A stretch of DNA of 35,804 nt from JALHST01 sp038316335 (GTDB lineage Bacteria > Bacteroidota > Bacteroidia > Flavobacteriales > Flavobacteriaceae), in assembly GCA_038316335.1 (NCBI GenBank), contig JBBQAM010000041.1, positions 1 to 35,804 on the forward strand, in the 5' to 3' direction. This document shows, piece after piece, positions 1 through 7,568 of the stretch. Made by a program: the position numbers and the translations under genes. Within the stretch, counting starts at the first letter, position 1, and every line of letters starts with the position of its first letter. The notes beneath the pieces are model-generated. The model had not been told where the DNA came from. It was given only the letters and a program-made list of their open reading frames with translations, and made no database searches.

Positions 1-1
1 A

Positions 2-181
2 AAGTAAATCTTTGAAAACAAGTGTGGCACAAACCAAGAACTAGTATTTAGCTGCGGTTCGGGCTTGACGGCCTGTTTTGTTATGTTGGCCAGTGAAATC
101 GGGTTTAAAAAAAGTAAAAGGATCTATGATGGATCATGGACAGAGTGGGCAGAACTAAAAAATTTAAAAATCCCAGTATGA
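2..181 (+). pseudogene. 3' remnant of a rhodanese-type sulfurtransferase
   Basis: The frame ending in TGA at 179-181 reads as the C-terminal end of a thiosulfate/3-mercaptopyruvate sulfurtransferase: an active-site loop CGSGLTAC (codons from 53) followed by the family's terminal YDGSWTEW signature (about 137-160). In this frame there is a TAA at 5-7. The +1 neighbouring frame just before it reads SKSLK, which resembles the sequence normally preceding this point, so a frameshift near 14-20 is as likely as a nonsense mutation. The catalytic Cys is present. Only the last fifth of the usual roughly 280-residue protein lies in the window. It could still be the end of an intact gene if the stop reflects a sequencing error. 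Confidence 0.6.
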
Positions 182-203
182 GCATGAACACATAAACCCA
201 TAG

Positions 204-383
204 CATGCTTTTGAAGTCGATCCATTAAATGAAGGGTCTGAAAGACAGGCTAATGGACTTACAGGTCAAAAAATGCTGCTTGATTTTAATATCACCTATA
301 ATCTAATGGAAGGCGTTGTCTATCTTGAAAAAAGAAAAGAAAAGAAAATAAGATACGACGCACTATCAATGCCGAAATGTTGA
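204..383 (+). pseudogene. Probable C-terminal remnant of a retropepsin-like aspartyl protease
   Basis: An open frame without a usable start runs from just after a TAG at 201-203 to TGA at 381-383 (59 codons). Its middle aligns without gaps to the C-terminal end of the aspartyl-protease-like lipoprotein at 14155-15078: G...L..FN....L..G..Y is shared, with conservative changes between. This is the last strand-helix-strand segment that closes such proteases. No active-site D-T-G is present, so it is a tail only. The identity rests on one short alignment made by eye and could be coincidence. Confidence 0.3.
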
Positions 384-405
384 TACAAATAACGAATCCA
401 GATGA

Positions 406-1683
406 ATGAGTAAAAAAATAAAATTAAGGGATGCAATTTCGATAGGCATCGGCGGAATGGTCGGAGGTGGCATTTTCGCGGTTCTTGGCCTTGCGGTCTC
501 ACTTGCCAAAGGCGGCACCCCGATCGCATTTTTATTCGCAGGCTTCTTGGCCTTGATAACATCGTATAGTTACGTAAAGCTTTCAAAGAAGTATCCTGAC
601 CGTGGGGGTACCGTAAAATTTATCAATCAAGGTTTCGGGAAATCGGTCTTTAGTGGTGGCATCAACAATCTTTTATGGGTTAGCTATATAATCATGCTTT
701 CACTGTATGCTTCGGCATTTGGCTCGTACGCCCCCAATTTATTTGAAATAACACAAAATAAAACAATCGATTTCCACATATATGCAAGTGCGATCATCAT
801 TTTAGCTACGGTGATCAATTATTATAGTATTGTTATAGTCGGTAAAATAGAATCGTATGCCGTAATCATTAAATTGGTTATTTTGATTGCTTTTATAGGT
901 ATCGGGGGGTACGGATTGATCGGGAACCCGAATTTAGCACAGTTGGCAGTTTCCCAATGGGAAACCCCAATTAATCTATTTGCAGGGGGCATGGTTATTT
1001 TTGTTGCGTATGAAGGCTTCGAACTTATTGCAAATGCCGCTCCCGATATTGTGGATCCTGAAAAGAACATTCCAAGAGCGTACTATATTTCAGTACTATT
1101 CGTAATTGTGCTCTATATTATTATTGCGATTGTTACTATAGGTTCTCTTCCATTTCAAAAAATAGCAACAGCACAAGATTATGTCTTGGCCGAAGCCGCG
1201 AAACCAATGCTAGGCCAGATTGGCTTTTCAATCATAACCGTTGCCGCTTTGATATCTACATTTTCTGCTATTAACGCATCCTTATACGGAGGCAGTAGGG
1301 TCAATTTTGAAATAGCGGAAGATGACGAATTACCCAATAACTTTTTATCCCAACTGTGGAACAAACCCATAGGGTTACTAATTACAGCAGTTGCTACGTT
1401 GATTTTAGTAAATGTTCTTGAATTGGAAAGCATATCAACTGCAGGCAGTGTTGGCTTTTTAATCATTTTTGGTGTCGTTAATCTCGTTGGTTATAAGTTG
1501 TCAAAGCAAACGGGCGGTCATAAAATAATTCCCTTGATCGGCTTTATCCTGTGCATAACTGCAACCGTAATTTTAATAAACCAACAATACCCTTCGAATC
1601 TTATTGGCGTTATAACTTCACTGGCAATTATTGGATCCTGCTTTTTAGCCGAGTGGATTTATAAAAAATCAGAAAAAAGATAA
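406..1683 (+). CDS. APC-superfamily amino acid permease
   Basis: A 425-residue, very hydrophobic protein with about 12 predicted membrane helices, the usual size for amino acid-polyamine-organocation permeases. The N-terminal segment GIGGMVGGGIFAVLG (about residues 14-28) is the glycine-rich unwound TM1 substrate-binding motif of this superfamily, and DRGGTVKFI later is the TM3-region glycine pair. Predicted to import or exchange amino acids across the inner membrane; the substrate cannot be told. The ATG at 406 follows an A-rich leader. The stop (1681-1683) directly abuts the ATG of the MarC-family gene, so the two are probably co-transcribed and translationally coupled. Family is clear, specificity is not. 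Confidence 0.88.
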   Translation: MSKKIKLRDAISIGIGGMVGGGIFAVLGLAVSLAKGGTPIAFLFAGFLALITSYSYVKLSKKYPDRGGTVKFINQGFGKSVFSGGINNLLWVSYIIMLSLYASAFGSYAPNLFEITQNKTIDFHIYASAIIILATVINYYSIVIVGKIESYAVIIKLVILIAFIGIGGYGLIGNPNLAQLAVSQWETPINLFAGGMVIFVAYEGFELIANAAPDIVDPEKNIPRAYYISVLFVIVLYIIIAIVTIGSLPFQKIATAQDYVLAEAAKPMLGQIGFSIITVAALISTFSAINASLYGGSRVNFEIAEDDELPNNFLSQLWNKPIGLLITAVATLILVNVLELESISTAGSVGFLIIFGVVNLVGYKLSKQTGGHKIIPLIGFILCITATVILINQQYPSNLIGVITSLAIIGSCFLAEWIYKKSEKR

Positions 1684-2304
1684 ATGGAAAATCTTATTAC
1701 ATTTTCGATTACGGTTTTTACAGGCTTTTTTGCAATCATGAATCCGATTTCGAATATGCCCATTTTCCTGACATTACTTGAAGGAGCCGATAAAAAAACA
1801 AAACAACGGGTAAACAAAAAAGCCGTCTTCATTGCCTTTATTATCGTGTTCGCCTTTGTGATCTTAGGAAAATTAATCTTTGAATTATTTGGGATAACTA
1901 TCCCGGCATTCAAGATAACCGGCGGTATTTTAATTTTCTATGTGGGCTTTGAAATGTTACAATCAAAAAAATCAAATATTAAACATTTACAGAACACGAA
2001 TTTTGATGAGAATGTGGCGGTTTCTCCGCTGGCAATTCCGATTTTGGCAGGTCCTGGAACCATTGTTACGGCCATGAACTTTGTTTCCAATACCACCTAT
2101 ATACATATAGGCCTTGTAATACTTATTTTTGGTTTGATGTGTTTGTTGACCTATATCACCTTCAGCCTAAGCGAAATTATTGCAAATAGGCTAGGTGACA
2201 ATGTAATTTCCGTTATTGGAAAACTCATGGGATTGATTATTGCGATTATAGGCACGAGCATGGTTATCGAAGGAATAAAAATATCCTTTGATTTGGTAAA
2301 ATGA
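1684..2304 (+). CDS. MarC family integral membrane protein
   Basis: A 206-residue protein with six predicted membrane helices. It has the MarC/UPF0056 signatures: NPISNMPIFLTL near residue 20 in TM1, the PLAIPILAGPGTI loop around residue 117, and a C-terminal GLIIAIIGTSMVIEGI helix. MarC proteins were once linked to multiple antibiotic resistance, but that role was not upheld; some archaeal members have been described as neutral amino acid transporters. The start codon follows the stop of the APC permease with no gap, which suggests an operon and, by inference, a shared role in amino acid transport or efflux. No resistance function should be assumed. Confidence 0.9.
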   Translation: MENLITFSITVFTGFFAIMNPISNMPIFLTLLEGADKKTKQRVNKKAVFIAFIIVFAFVILGKLIFELFGITIPAFKITGGILIFYVGFEMLQSKKSNIKHLQNTNFDENVAVSPLAIPILAGPGTIVTAMNFVSNTTYIHIGLVILIFGLMCLLTYITFSLSEIIANRLGDNVISVIGKLMGLIIAIIGTSMVIEGIKISFDLVK

Positions 2305-2505
2305 ACGGATTTTGAAATGCATAAACCTTGGCTGAAAATTATCGAAAAGCACTTGCAAAGGAGATAGATTATTTAATATAACTAATTGAAGTCGAATTAA
2401 AGAAAGACAAATAGCAAATGCTGTAAACGATATAATCAATTGCTAGCCGTCCTGATAGCCCCTCCCACCGATAGTGATTAGGTGGAGGGAAAAACCACCA
2501 AACCC

Positions 2506-3279
2506 ATGATAAAACTATTTCGTAAAATTAGACTAAACCAGTTTTTAGAAGGTTTACCTACTGAACAGACAGGCCTGCCTACCGGACAGGTAGGAAAGAC
2601 TTCAAGGTATTTAAAATACGCCTTGGGTGAAATAATACTTGTTGTAATTGGAATTCTCATTGCGCTTCAAATCAATTTATGGAATGAGAATAGAAAAAAT
2701 CATGCATTAGAGCAAGCATACCTTAAAAGTTTGTACGAGGATATTCACAAAGACATTGATGTTATTAATAAAAATATCATAAATCGTCACGATCGAAAAA
2801 TTGCCGCCCTTGAAATGGGGAAAGCCTATTATCAAGGCAAGTATAAGATCAAAGACACGGTGTCTTTCTTAAATGAAATAGGGTATGGTGGGGTTTATGG
2901 CAGAATCGTTTGGGGCTTTGAAAAAACTACCTACAATGAATTGATCAGTACCGGAGGGTTCAGGATCATCTCAAATGACAGTCTTCGCAAGGCCATTGCA
3001 AACTACTATTTAATGCTGAACAGAATTAGTGAAGCATCTTCCAATAAAGAAACAGGGTACATAAGTTTCGCCAATTCCAGAGCGCCTTTTGATAGCAAAA
3101 ATCCTGAATTTAAATCTGATTTTGACCGGAAGTTCCTTTTAAAGAGCCTTAATACCCAGGAATTTTACGAGTTGGCAAACCTTGAAATGGCCCTTGGGAA
3201 TTCGGTAAAATATGCTGCCGAAGACATTATAACGAAGGCCCAGGCTTTATTGCGAATAATTGAAAGTACTATGGAATAA
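2506..3279 (+). CDS. DUF6090 family membrane-anchored protein
   Basis: Typical flavobacterial DUF6090 layout: a short basic start (MIKLFRKIR), one membrane helix (YALGEIILVVIGILIALQ, about residues 43-60), the conserved LWNENRK after it, then a roughly 190-residue helical, probably periplasmic domain. Function of the family is unknown. An upstream GTG at 2482 is in frame, but ATG 2506 gives the N-terminus conserved in the family and is preferred. Between the basic start and the helix lies an extra low-complexity stretch, two heptads GLPTEQT-GLPTGQV, encoded by a palindromic DNA repeat (2551-2595) that also occurs in the broken paralogue at 5130. The upstream 200 bases contain no convincing gene. 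Confidence 0.8.
   Translation: MIKLFRKIRLNQFLEGLPTEQTGLPTGQVGKTSRYLKYALGEIILVVIGILIALQINLWNENRKNHALEQAYLKSLYEDIHKDIDVINKNIINRHDRKIAALEMGKAYYQGKYKIKDTVSFLNEIGYGGVYGRIVWGFEKTTYNELISTGGFRIISNDSLRKAIANYYLMLNRISEASSNKETGYISFANSRAPFDSKNPEFKSDFDRKFLLKSLNTQEFYELANLEMALGNSVKYAAEDIITKAQALLRIIESTME
2551..2595 (+). repeat. In-frame palindromic repeat, copy 1 (two 21-bp units)
   Basis: Two tandem 21-bp units (2551-2571 and 2572-2592) encode GLPTEQT and GLPTGQV. The second unit forms a hairpin: CCTACC (2578-2583), loop GGACA, GGTAGG (2589-2594). It matches copy 2 at 5196-5216 in 19 of 21 bases. Both copies sit at the same place in DUF6090 genes and keep the reading frame. Confidence 0.7.
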
Positions 3280-3317
3280 AATACTACGGGCCCAACCGAT
3301 GCATGCACATAACAACC

Positions 3318-3746
3318 ATGAAAGATCTACAACTAAAAGTCGACACACGGGTAAAATTGGTTTTTGACAAGTATCCCGAATCGGTTCGCGATAAAATGTG
3401 GACTCTTAGAAATTTGGTGATTGAAACCGCTAAAGAAACCGATGGGATAACAAATTTAGAGGAAACCCTGAAATGGGGAGAACCGAGTTATTTGACTAAA
3501 AACGGAAGCACGATCCGAATGGATTGGAAATCAAAAACCCCCGATCAGTATGCGCTGTTTTTCAAATGCACGAGTCGCCTGGTACCGACTTTCAAGCAAA
3601 AATTTACAAGTCATTTTGAATTCGAAGGAACACGGGCCATTGTTTTTCAATTGCATGATGAAATTCCTAAGGAGGCACTCAAAGAATGTATCAAAGCGGC
3701 ATTGGTATATCATAAGGTAAAACAGTTGCCAACCTTGGGAATGTGA
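3318..3746 (+). CDS. DUF1801 domain-containing protein
   Basis: A 142-residue soluble protein of the DUF1801/YdhG-like family. Recognisable elements are LRNLVIETA near the N-terminus, the ETLKWGEPSY segment in the middle, the ALFFKC strand, and the conserved ending with EALKECIKAALVYH. The family has a small alpha/beta fold related to the frataxin-like YdhG domain; its biochemical role is not established. ATG 3318 (MKDLQ) is preferred over the in-frame ATG at 3303 because the family starts near here and the leader ATAACAACC is typical. It follows the DUF6090 gene by 38 bases, so co-transcription is possible. Confidence 0.85.
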   Translation: MKDLQLKVDTRVKLVFDKYPESVRDKMWTLRNLVIETAKETDGITNLEETLKWGEPSYLTKNGSTIRMDWKSKTPDQYALFFKCTSRLVPTFKQKFTSHFEFEGTRAIVFQLHDEIPKEALKECIKAALVYHKVKQLPTLGM

Positions 3747-3892
3747 AAACATAAAACTTCAAAAAACACATATAATAATGCATTTTTGCCATAACATTTT
3801 AAATTAACCTTGTAGTATATTTATATTTCAATCTTTAAAATCAGATAAACTAGTAGTGAATAGCAAGGTACTAGCGAACGTGAATCAGTAGT

Positions 3893-5008
3893 ATGAAAAA
3901 AATCAGGGAACAAATTGTATGGATTGCATTTTTGACAATTCCGCTTACAGGATTTGCACAGGAAGTTACCTTTTTCAATGCAGATGGTTTTTTTTCCATT
4001 GGAACCCAATCGAATCGAACAGCTTCGATAACCTTATTCGATGTTGACCAGGACGGTGATTTGGATGCACTTGTTGCCAATGGTAGACATTGGGCAGAAC
4101 AAAACTATCTTTATTACAATGATGGCAAAGGAGGCTTCAAATCTGCAATCCCCATAGGGAAGTTTATGGATGCTTCGTATGCCATAAAAAGTGCGGATTT
4201 CAACAAAGATGGCTTTATGGATATTGCGGTGGCCAATGACAACGTTCCGAATAAACTATATTTTGGTTCAGCAGATCAAAATTTTGCCAAGGAGATTACT
4301 TTTGGATCAATAGCACCTTCAAGAAATCTTGAAATCGGCGATATTGATGGGGATGGGGATCTTGACTTAATACTCTCCAACCGAAACGCAGAAAACGAAA
4401 TTTGCTGGAACGATGGTAGGGGCAATTTTGCAAATCACACCCCTTTTGGTGACCCATCCGACCAAACCATTCAAACCAAACTTGTGGATATAAATAAGGA
4501 TGGATTTCTAGACTTGATTACAGCGGAAAGACAAACTAAAAATAAGATATACCTAAACAATGGAAAACAGGATTTTTCAAAAGTTATGGAATTTGGCAAT
4601 GAAGAAGATGAAACGCGTTCAATTGATATTGGGGATTTTGATAACGATGGGTTCTTGGATATCATAGCCGCAAATTTAGGCTCAAAGAATAGGATCTATT
4701 TTGGCGACAAAAATCTGTCCTTTCATCGAACTTTCGATTTCGAAGCAGCACGTATGACTTCATCGATTAAAGTAGCCGATTTAAACCAAGATGGCTATTT
4801 AGATATTGTTGAGGGAAATTCCGAGGAACAAAATTTTGTCTATTTGGGGCAGAAAAATGGGGCTTTTAAAGAAATTGGCTTAAGATCCGATTTAAACGAC
4901 GACACCTATAATATTGAAATTAAGGATTTAAATAACGACGGATTCCCGGATATCGTAGAATCAAATTCCGGGGCTTGGAATTTGTACTACAGAACCCGGA
5001 AGCAATAA
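3893..5008 (+). CDS. Secreted FG-GAP/VCBS repeat protein, seven calcium loops
   Basis: A 371-residue protein with a signal peptide (cleavage near FAQ-EV, residue 23), so it is exported. The mature part consists of seven tandem repeats of about 49 residues. Each carries a calcium-type DxDxDGxxD loop, starting near residues 50, 102, 150, 199, 248, 296 and 345 (for example DVDQDGDLD, DFNKDGFMD, DIDGDGDLD). The number and spacing predict one closed seven-bladed beta-propeller of the FG-GAP/integrin-alpha type. There is no C-terminal sorting domain and no attached enzyme domain. Likely role is extracellular or periplasmic ligand binding; nothing shows the ligand. Confidence 0.85.
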   Translation: MKKIREQIVWIAFLTIPLTGFAQEVTFFNADGFFSIGTQSNRTASITLFDVDQDGDLDALVANGRHWAEQNYLYYNDGKGGFKSAIPIGKFMDASYAIKSADFNKDGFMDIAVANDNVPNKLYFGSADQNFAKEITFGSIAPSRNLEIGDIDGDGDLDLILSNRNAENEICWNDGRGNFANHTPFGDPSDQTIQTKLVDINKDGFLDLITAERQTKNKIYLNNGKQDFSKVMEFGNEEDETRSIDIGDFDNDGFLDIIAANLGSKNRIYFGDKNLSFHRTFDFEAARMTSSIKVADLNQDGYLDIVEGNSEEQNFVYLGQKNGAFKEIGLRSDLNDDTYNIEIKDLNNDGFPDIVESNSGAWNLYYRTRKQ

Positions 5009-5129
5009 GTGTGGGCAATACACGTAAAATACATAGCCAATTAAGGCTTTCCAAAAGGATTGTGATTTTTAAAAATATACCCTCTCGATGGTTATCGGCA
5101 CATGCATACCATAAATACCCTTGGATTCT

Positions 5130-5399
5130 ATGATTAAATTTTTTCAGTAGATTCGCTAACAACTGTTGACCAAAAATCCGCCCGGCGGCCAGCCAGGCTT
5201 GCCTGCCGGACAGGTAGGCAAATTAAGCAAATACCTATTGTATGCAATTGGCGAAATAATCCTTGTGGTACTTGGAATTCTCATTGCCTTACAAATCAAC
5301 AATTGGAATCAATCTAAAATTAAGGATGCTAAAGAAATGGAAATCCTGGGATTAATGAAGGATATCACAAAAGAAATTGAACGCCTCGAAAATAAATAA
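5130..5399 (+). pseudogene. Broken DUF6090 paralogue (two N-terminal stops, truncated C-terminus)
   Basis: From ATG 5130 the frame reads MIKFFQ-stop-IR-stop-QLLTKN, which is the family start MIKFFRKIRQ with TAG at 5148-5150 and TAA at 5157-5159 in place of sense codons. The frame then continues through the palindromic repeat and the family's membrane helix (SKYLLYAIGEIILVVLG) to a TAA at 5397-5399, ending after only about 50 further residues, whereas the paralogue at 2506 has some 190 more. A TTG at 5166 could in principle restart translation and give a 77-residue membrane peptide, but the double stop plus missing C-terminal domain make decay the simpler reading. Confidence 0.75.
5178..5222 (+). 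repeat. In-frame palindromic repeat, copy 2
   Basis: Unit 5196-5216 encodes GLPAGQV and is preceded by a degenerate unit encoding PPGGQP. The hairpin is TTGCCTGCC (5199-5207), loop GGACA, GGTAGGCAA (5213-5221), nine pairs with one G-U. Same loop and core stem as copy 1 at 2551-2595. Confidence 0.7.
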
Positions 5400-5444
5400 A
5401 GATAGACCAACAGAGATGCGTATAATTAAATACGTTGCAAGTCG

Positions 5445-6158
5445 ATGAAACAACGTAAGCCTTTACGGTGGAGTGATTATCTTTTCCTGTATGGTATCCC
5501 CACGCTTCTGAATTACATAGCGTGTCAATTGGCCATTCCGTATTTCGAGGCACACAGTTCATTGCCTATAGAAGTTATCTATTTTATGTGCGTTGGTGGC
5601 ATTGCTTTGGTACCCATGTTTTTTGGCGCCATCTACTTGACCAAAAAGGAAATCAACTCCAACAATTGGCCGGAAGTTCTTGCGAGAATGCGGGTAAAAA
5701 AACTTTCCAAGAAAGATTGGGAATGGACCGTTGCTGCTTTCATCCTACTCTGTATGGCCTCTTTTCTTATCGCCAAGGTCGTCATGCCAAAAATGGGGAT
5801 CGATGCCACCCCGTTTTTCTTTAAGAATATGCCCTTAGACCACCGCCATATTTGGATTTTATATGTCTGGCCAGTTTTTTTCTTTTTCAACATCTTTGGT
5901 GAAGAATTTCTTTGGAGAGGCTACATTCAGCCCCGACAGGAAGTAGTACATAAAAATGGTACCTGGTTCGTACACGGGATATTCTGGGCGGTCTGGCATC
6001 TGCCAATGGGCCTTGACCTGATCTTTGCCTCGCTCCCGATTTTCTTTATTTTACCAGCCATCGTACAGGTACGGCAAAATACGAGCATTGCCATCGTGGT
6101 GCATGCCGTATTCGGGGCATTTGGGTTTCTGGCACTCGCTTTGGGTGGCGTACATTGA
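5445..6158 (+). CDS. CPBP family intramembrane metalloprotease
   Basis: A 237-residue protein with about six to seven membrane helices and the CPBP (CAAX protease/bacteriocin-processing, Abi) motifs: EEFLWRG with Glu153, Glu154 and Arg158; a second motif FVHGIFWAVWH with His177 and His185; and a third His near residue 222 in VVHAVFGA. These are the metal and catalytic residues of the type II CAAX prenyl-endopeptidase-like family, which cut substrates within or next to the membrane. Bacterial substrates are mostly unknown. It lies 45 bases after the broken DUF6090 gene. A second, clearly different CPBP gene is at 13280. Confidence 0.85.
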   Translation: MKQRKPLRWSDYLFLYGIPTLLNYIACQLAIPYFEAHSSLPIEVIYFMCVGGIALVPMFFGAIYLTKKEINSNNWPEVLARMRVKKLSKKDWEWTVAAFILLCMASFLIAKVVMPKMGIDATPFFFKNMPLDHRHIWILYVWPVFFFFNIFGEEFLWRGYIQPRQEVVHKNGTWFVHGIFWAVWHLPMGLDLIFASLPIFFILPAIVQVRQNTSIAIVVHAVFGAFGFLALALGGVH

Positions 6159-6374
6159 CACAAACCTGAATCGCACCCCATTAAAAAACAGCACCTATGG
6201 CTAACTTGCTAAATGCCATGGTTTTGGTATTTGCCCCCTACGTTTTGGGCAGCCAGTAGCTTGCAGTTCAACACACAAAAAACTGCGTACCTAGCCTCGA
6301 TTTTAATTTTCTCGAATTCCATTTTTATTTACCTTTAGTAACCGATGATTTTCATTTCTTAATACCTTGAATAT

Positions 6375-7220
6375 ATGAAGGCAACACCCTTGAAAAGGAA
6401 TGTAAGTCAACTCTATCTTTTGTTTGTCCCCCTTCTGGTGATTCTTCTTGGTTTTGGTCTGGGTAAAACGAATTATACGTTTTACGTACCTATTTGGCTT
6501 GTCAATGTTTTTTTGATGGTATTGGCTGCATGGATTCTTGGCCTACACACCATTAACACCAAAAACAGCAACAGACATCTCGTCTTAGGTGCATTTTCAC
6601 TGATTGTACCCATTATCCTTGTTTCCATGTTTTTTGGTTTAGGCCCTCCTCCAGACACCTCCCAAAGTTGGGTAGATACCGCTATAGAACAGCAAGTACG
6701 CTATTCTATGCTGGTAATGGCTGGAATAGGTATCGTAATCGGATTTGCCTTATTAAGGGAGTTTTTAAAAAATGAATCGGAAAACTTTTATTCCCTTCTT
6801 GGCTTAACCGCGATTATCATTGCGATACCTATTTTTATACTTGACATGCTTTTTTGGGGATTCTACCTTCCGGAGCTATTCAAGATAGTGGTTGCATCTC
6901 ATGCCGAAAAACTACCTGACTGGTTTCAACCAACAAGGGTACTTTTTGGTTTGCTATCGGTAGTTGAAGTTGCACTTACGTATTTGGCGATTGCCGCCTT
7001 TTCAGTTTCCTTAAGGAAGGTAGGTTTGCTGCGTATCTCATCTACAAGAATCTATTTGGTAATTAGCCTGTTCGCTTTTCTGATTATTGTTTTATCACCG
7101 TTTTTCCCGGAAGTTCTTACCGAAGCGGGCTTCGTAGTATCAATACCTGCAATTCCATTCCTTATGCCCTATTATATGGGAGTCATCTTATTAAGAAAAG
7201 TCGGCAATGCGGCTAATTGA
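6375..7220 (+). CDS. Multi-pass membrane protein of unknown function
   Basis: A 281-residue protein with about eight predicted helices and short loops; the longest soluble loop (residues about 85-115) carries FGLGPPPDTSQSWVDT. I do not recognise a family and see no catalytic motif or ligand signature. The start ATG at 6375 is preceded by an AT-rich leader (CTTGAATAT). Codon use and the absence of internal stops argue that it is real. It is flanked by 216 and 348 bases without genes, so it is probably transcribed alone. Confidence 0.75.
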   Translation: MKATPLKRNVSQLYLLFVPLLVILLGFGLGKTNYTFYVPIWLVNVFLMVLAAWILGLHTINTKNSNRHLVLGAFSLIVPIILVSMFFGLGPPPDTSQSWVDTAIEQQVRYSMLVMAGIGIVIGFALLREFLKNESENFYSLLGLTAIIIAIPIFILDMLFWGFYLPELFKIVVASHAEKLPDWFQPTRVLFGLLSVVEVALTYLAIAAFSVSLRKVGLLRISSTRIYLVISLFAFLIIVLSPFFPEVLTEAGFVVSIPAIPFLMPYYMGVILLRKVGNAAN

Positions 7221-7568
7221 CAAAAAAATACCATCGACAATTGCCAAAATCAATTACTTTTTCAACACGTACGCATGCCTGCCATTTTGGCAATCAAGTC
7301 GTTCGTTGGTGTTGTTCACAAACGCCCAGTGCTAATAAAGGATTCTTTCAAGATTGAATGGCATAGCGTAGGGTGTACGCTTTACCAACGAAATCAACAT
7401 CCGTGGCGCTTTACCATATAAAGCTATTTTTCGCATCGTTCCCAAAACTATATAAGAACGAGAATCCCTTGTTGAATTGAATTAAACGATTTTGGTTTAT
7501 ATTAGTGGGGTACAGAGTACATCAATAGCTATTTTGCATTGTTGTCAACGAATCAAAAAATAACCACC
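7221..7568. other. Intergenic region with an 11-bp inverted repeat
   Basis: No recognisable gene. ATTGCCAAAAT (7240-7250) and ATTTTGGCAAT (7284-7294) form a perfect inverted repeat with a 33-base spacer just after the membrane-protein stop; with no T-run it is a weak terminator candidate. A 48-codon ORF at 7275-7421 has no similarity I can name. A promoter-like TTG (7477-7479), 18 bases, TATATTAG (7498-7505) lies upstream of the peptidase gene but departs from the TAnnTTTG consensus. Confidence 0.4.

Noticed and set aside
1684..2304. MarC as a multiple antibiotic resistance protein
   Set aside because: The name is historical; resistance by MarC was not upheld, and nothing here suggests it.
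2329..2415. Possible protein remnant reading AENYRKALAKEIDYLI with two stops
   Set aside because: The stretch is short and AT-rich with stops, and no family could be named; chance is as likely.
2459..2489. Bulged hairpin CCCTCCCACC / GGTGGAGGG as a terminator of marC
   Set aside because: No T-run follows, and it lies only 17 bases before the next start codon; it may be a leader structure but there is no support for termination.
7275..7421. 48-codon ORF in the gap before the tricorn-like gene
   Set aside because: No family, no leader signal, and it overlaps an inverted repeat; coding potential is not convincing.
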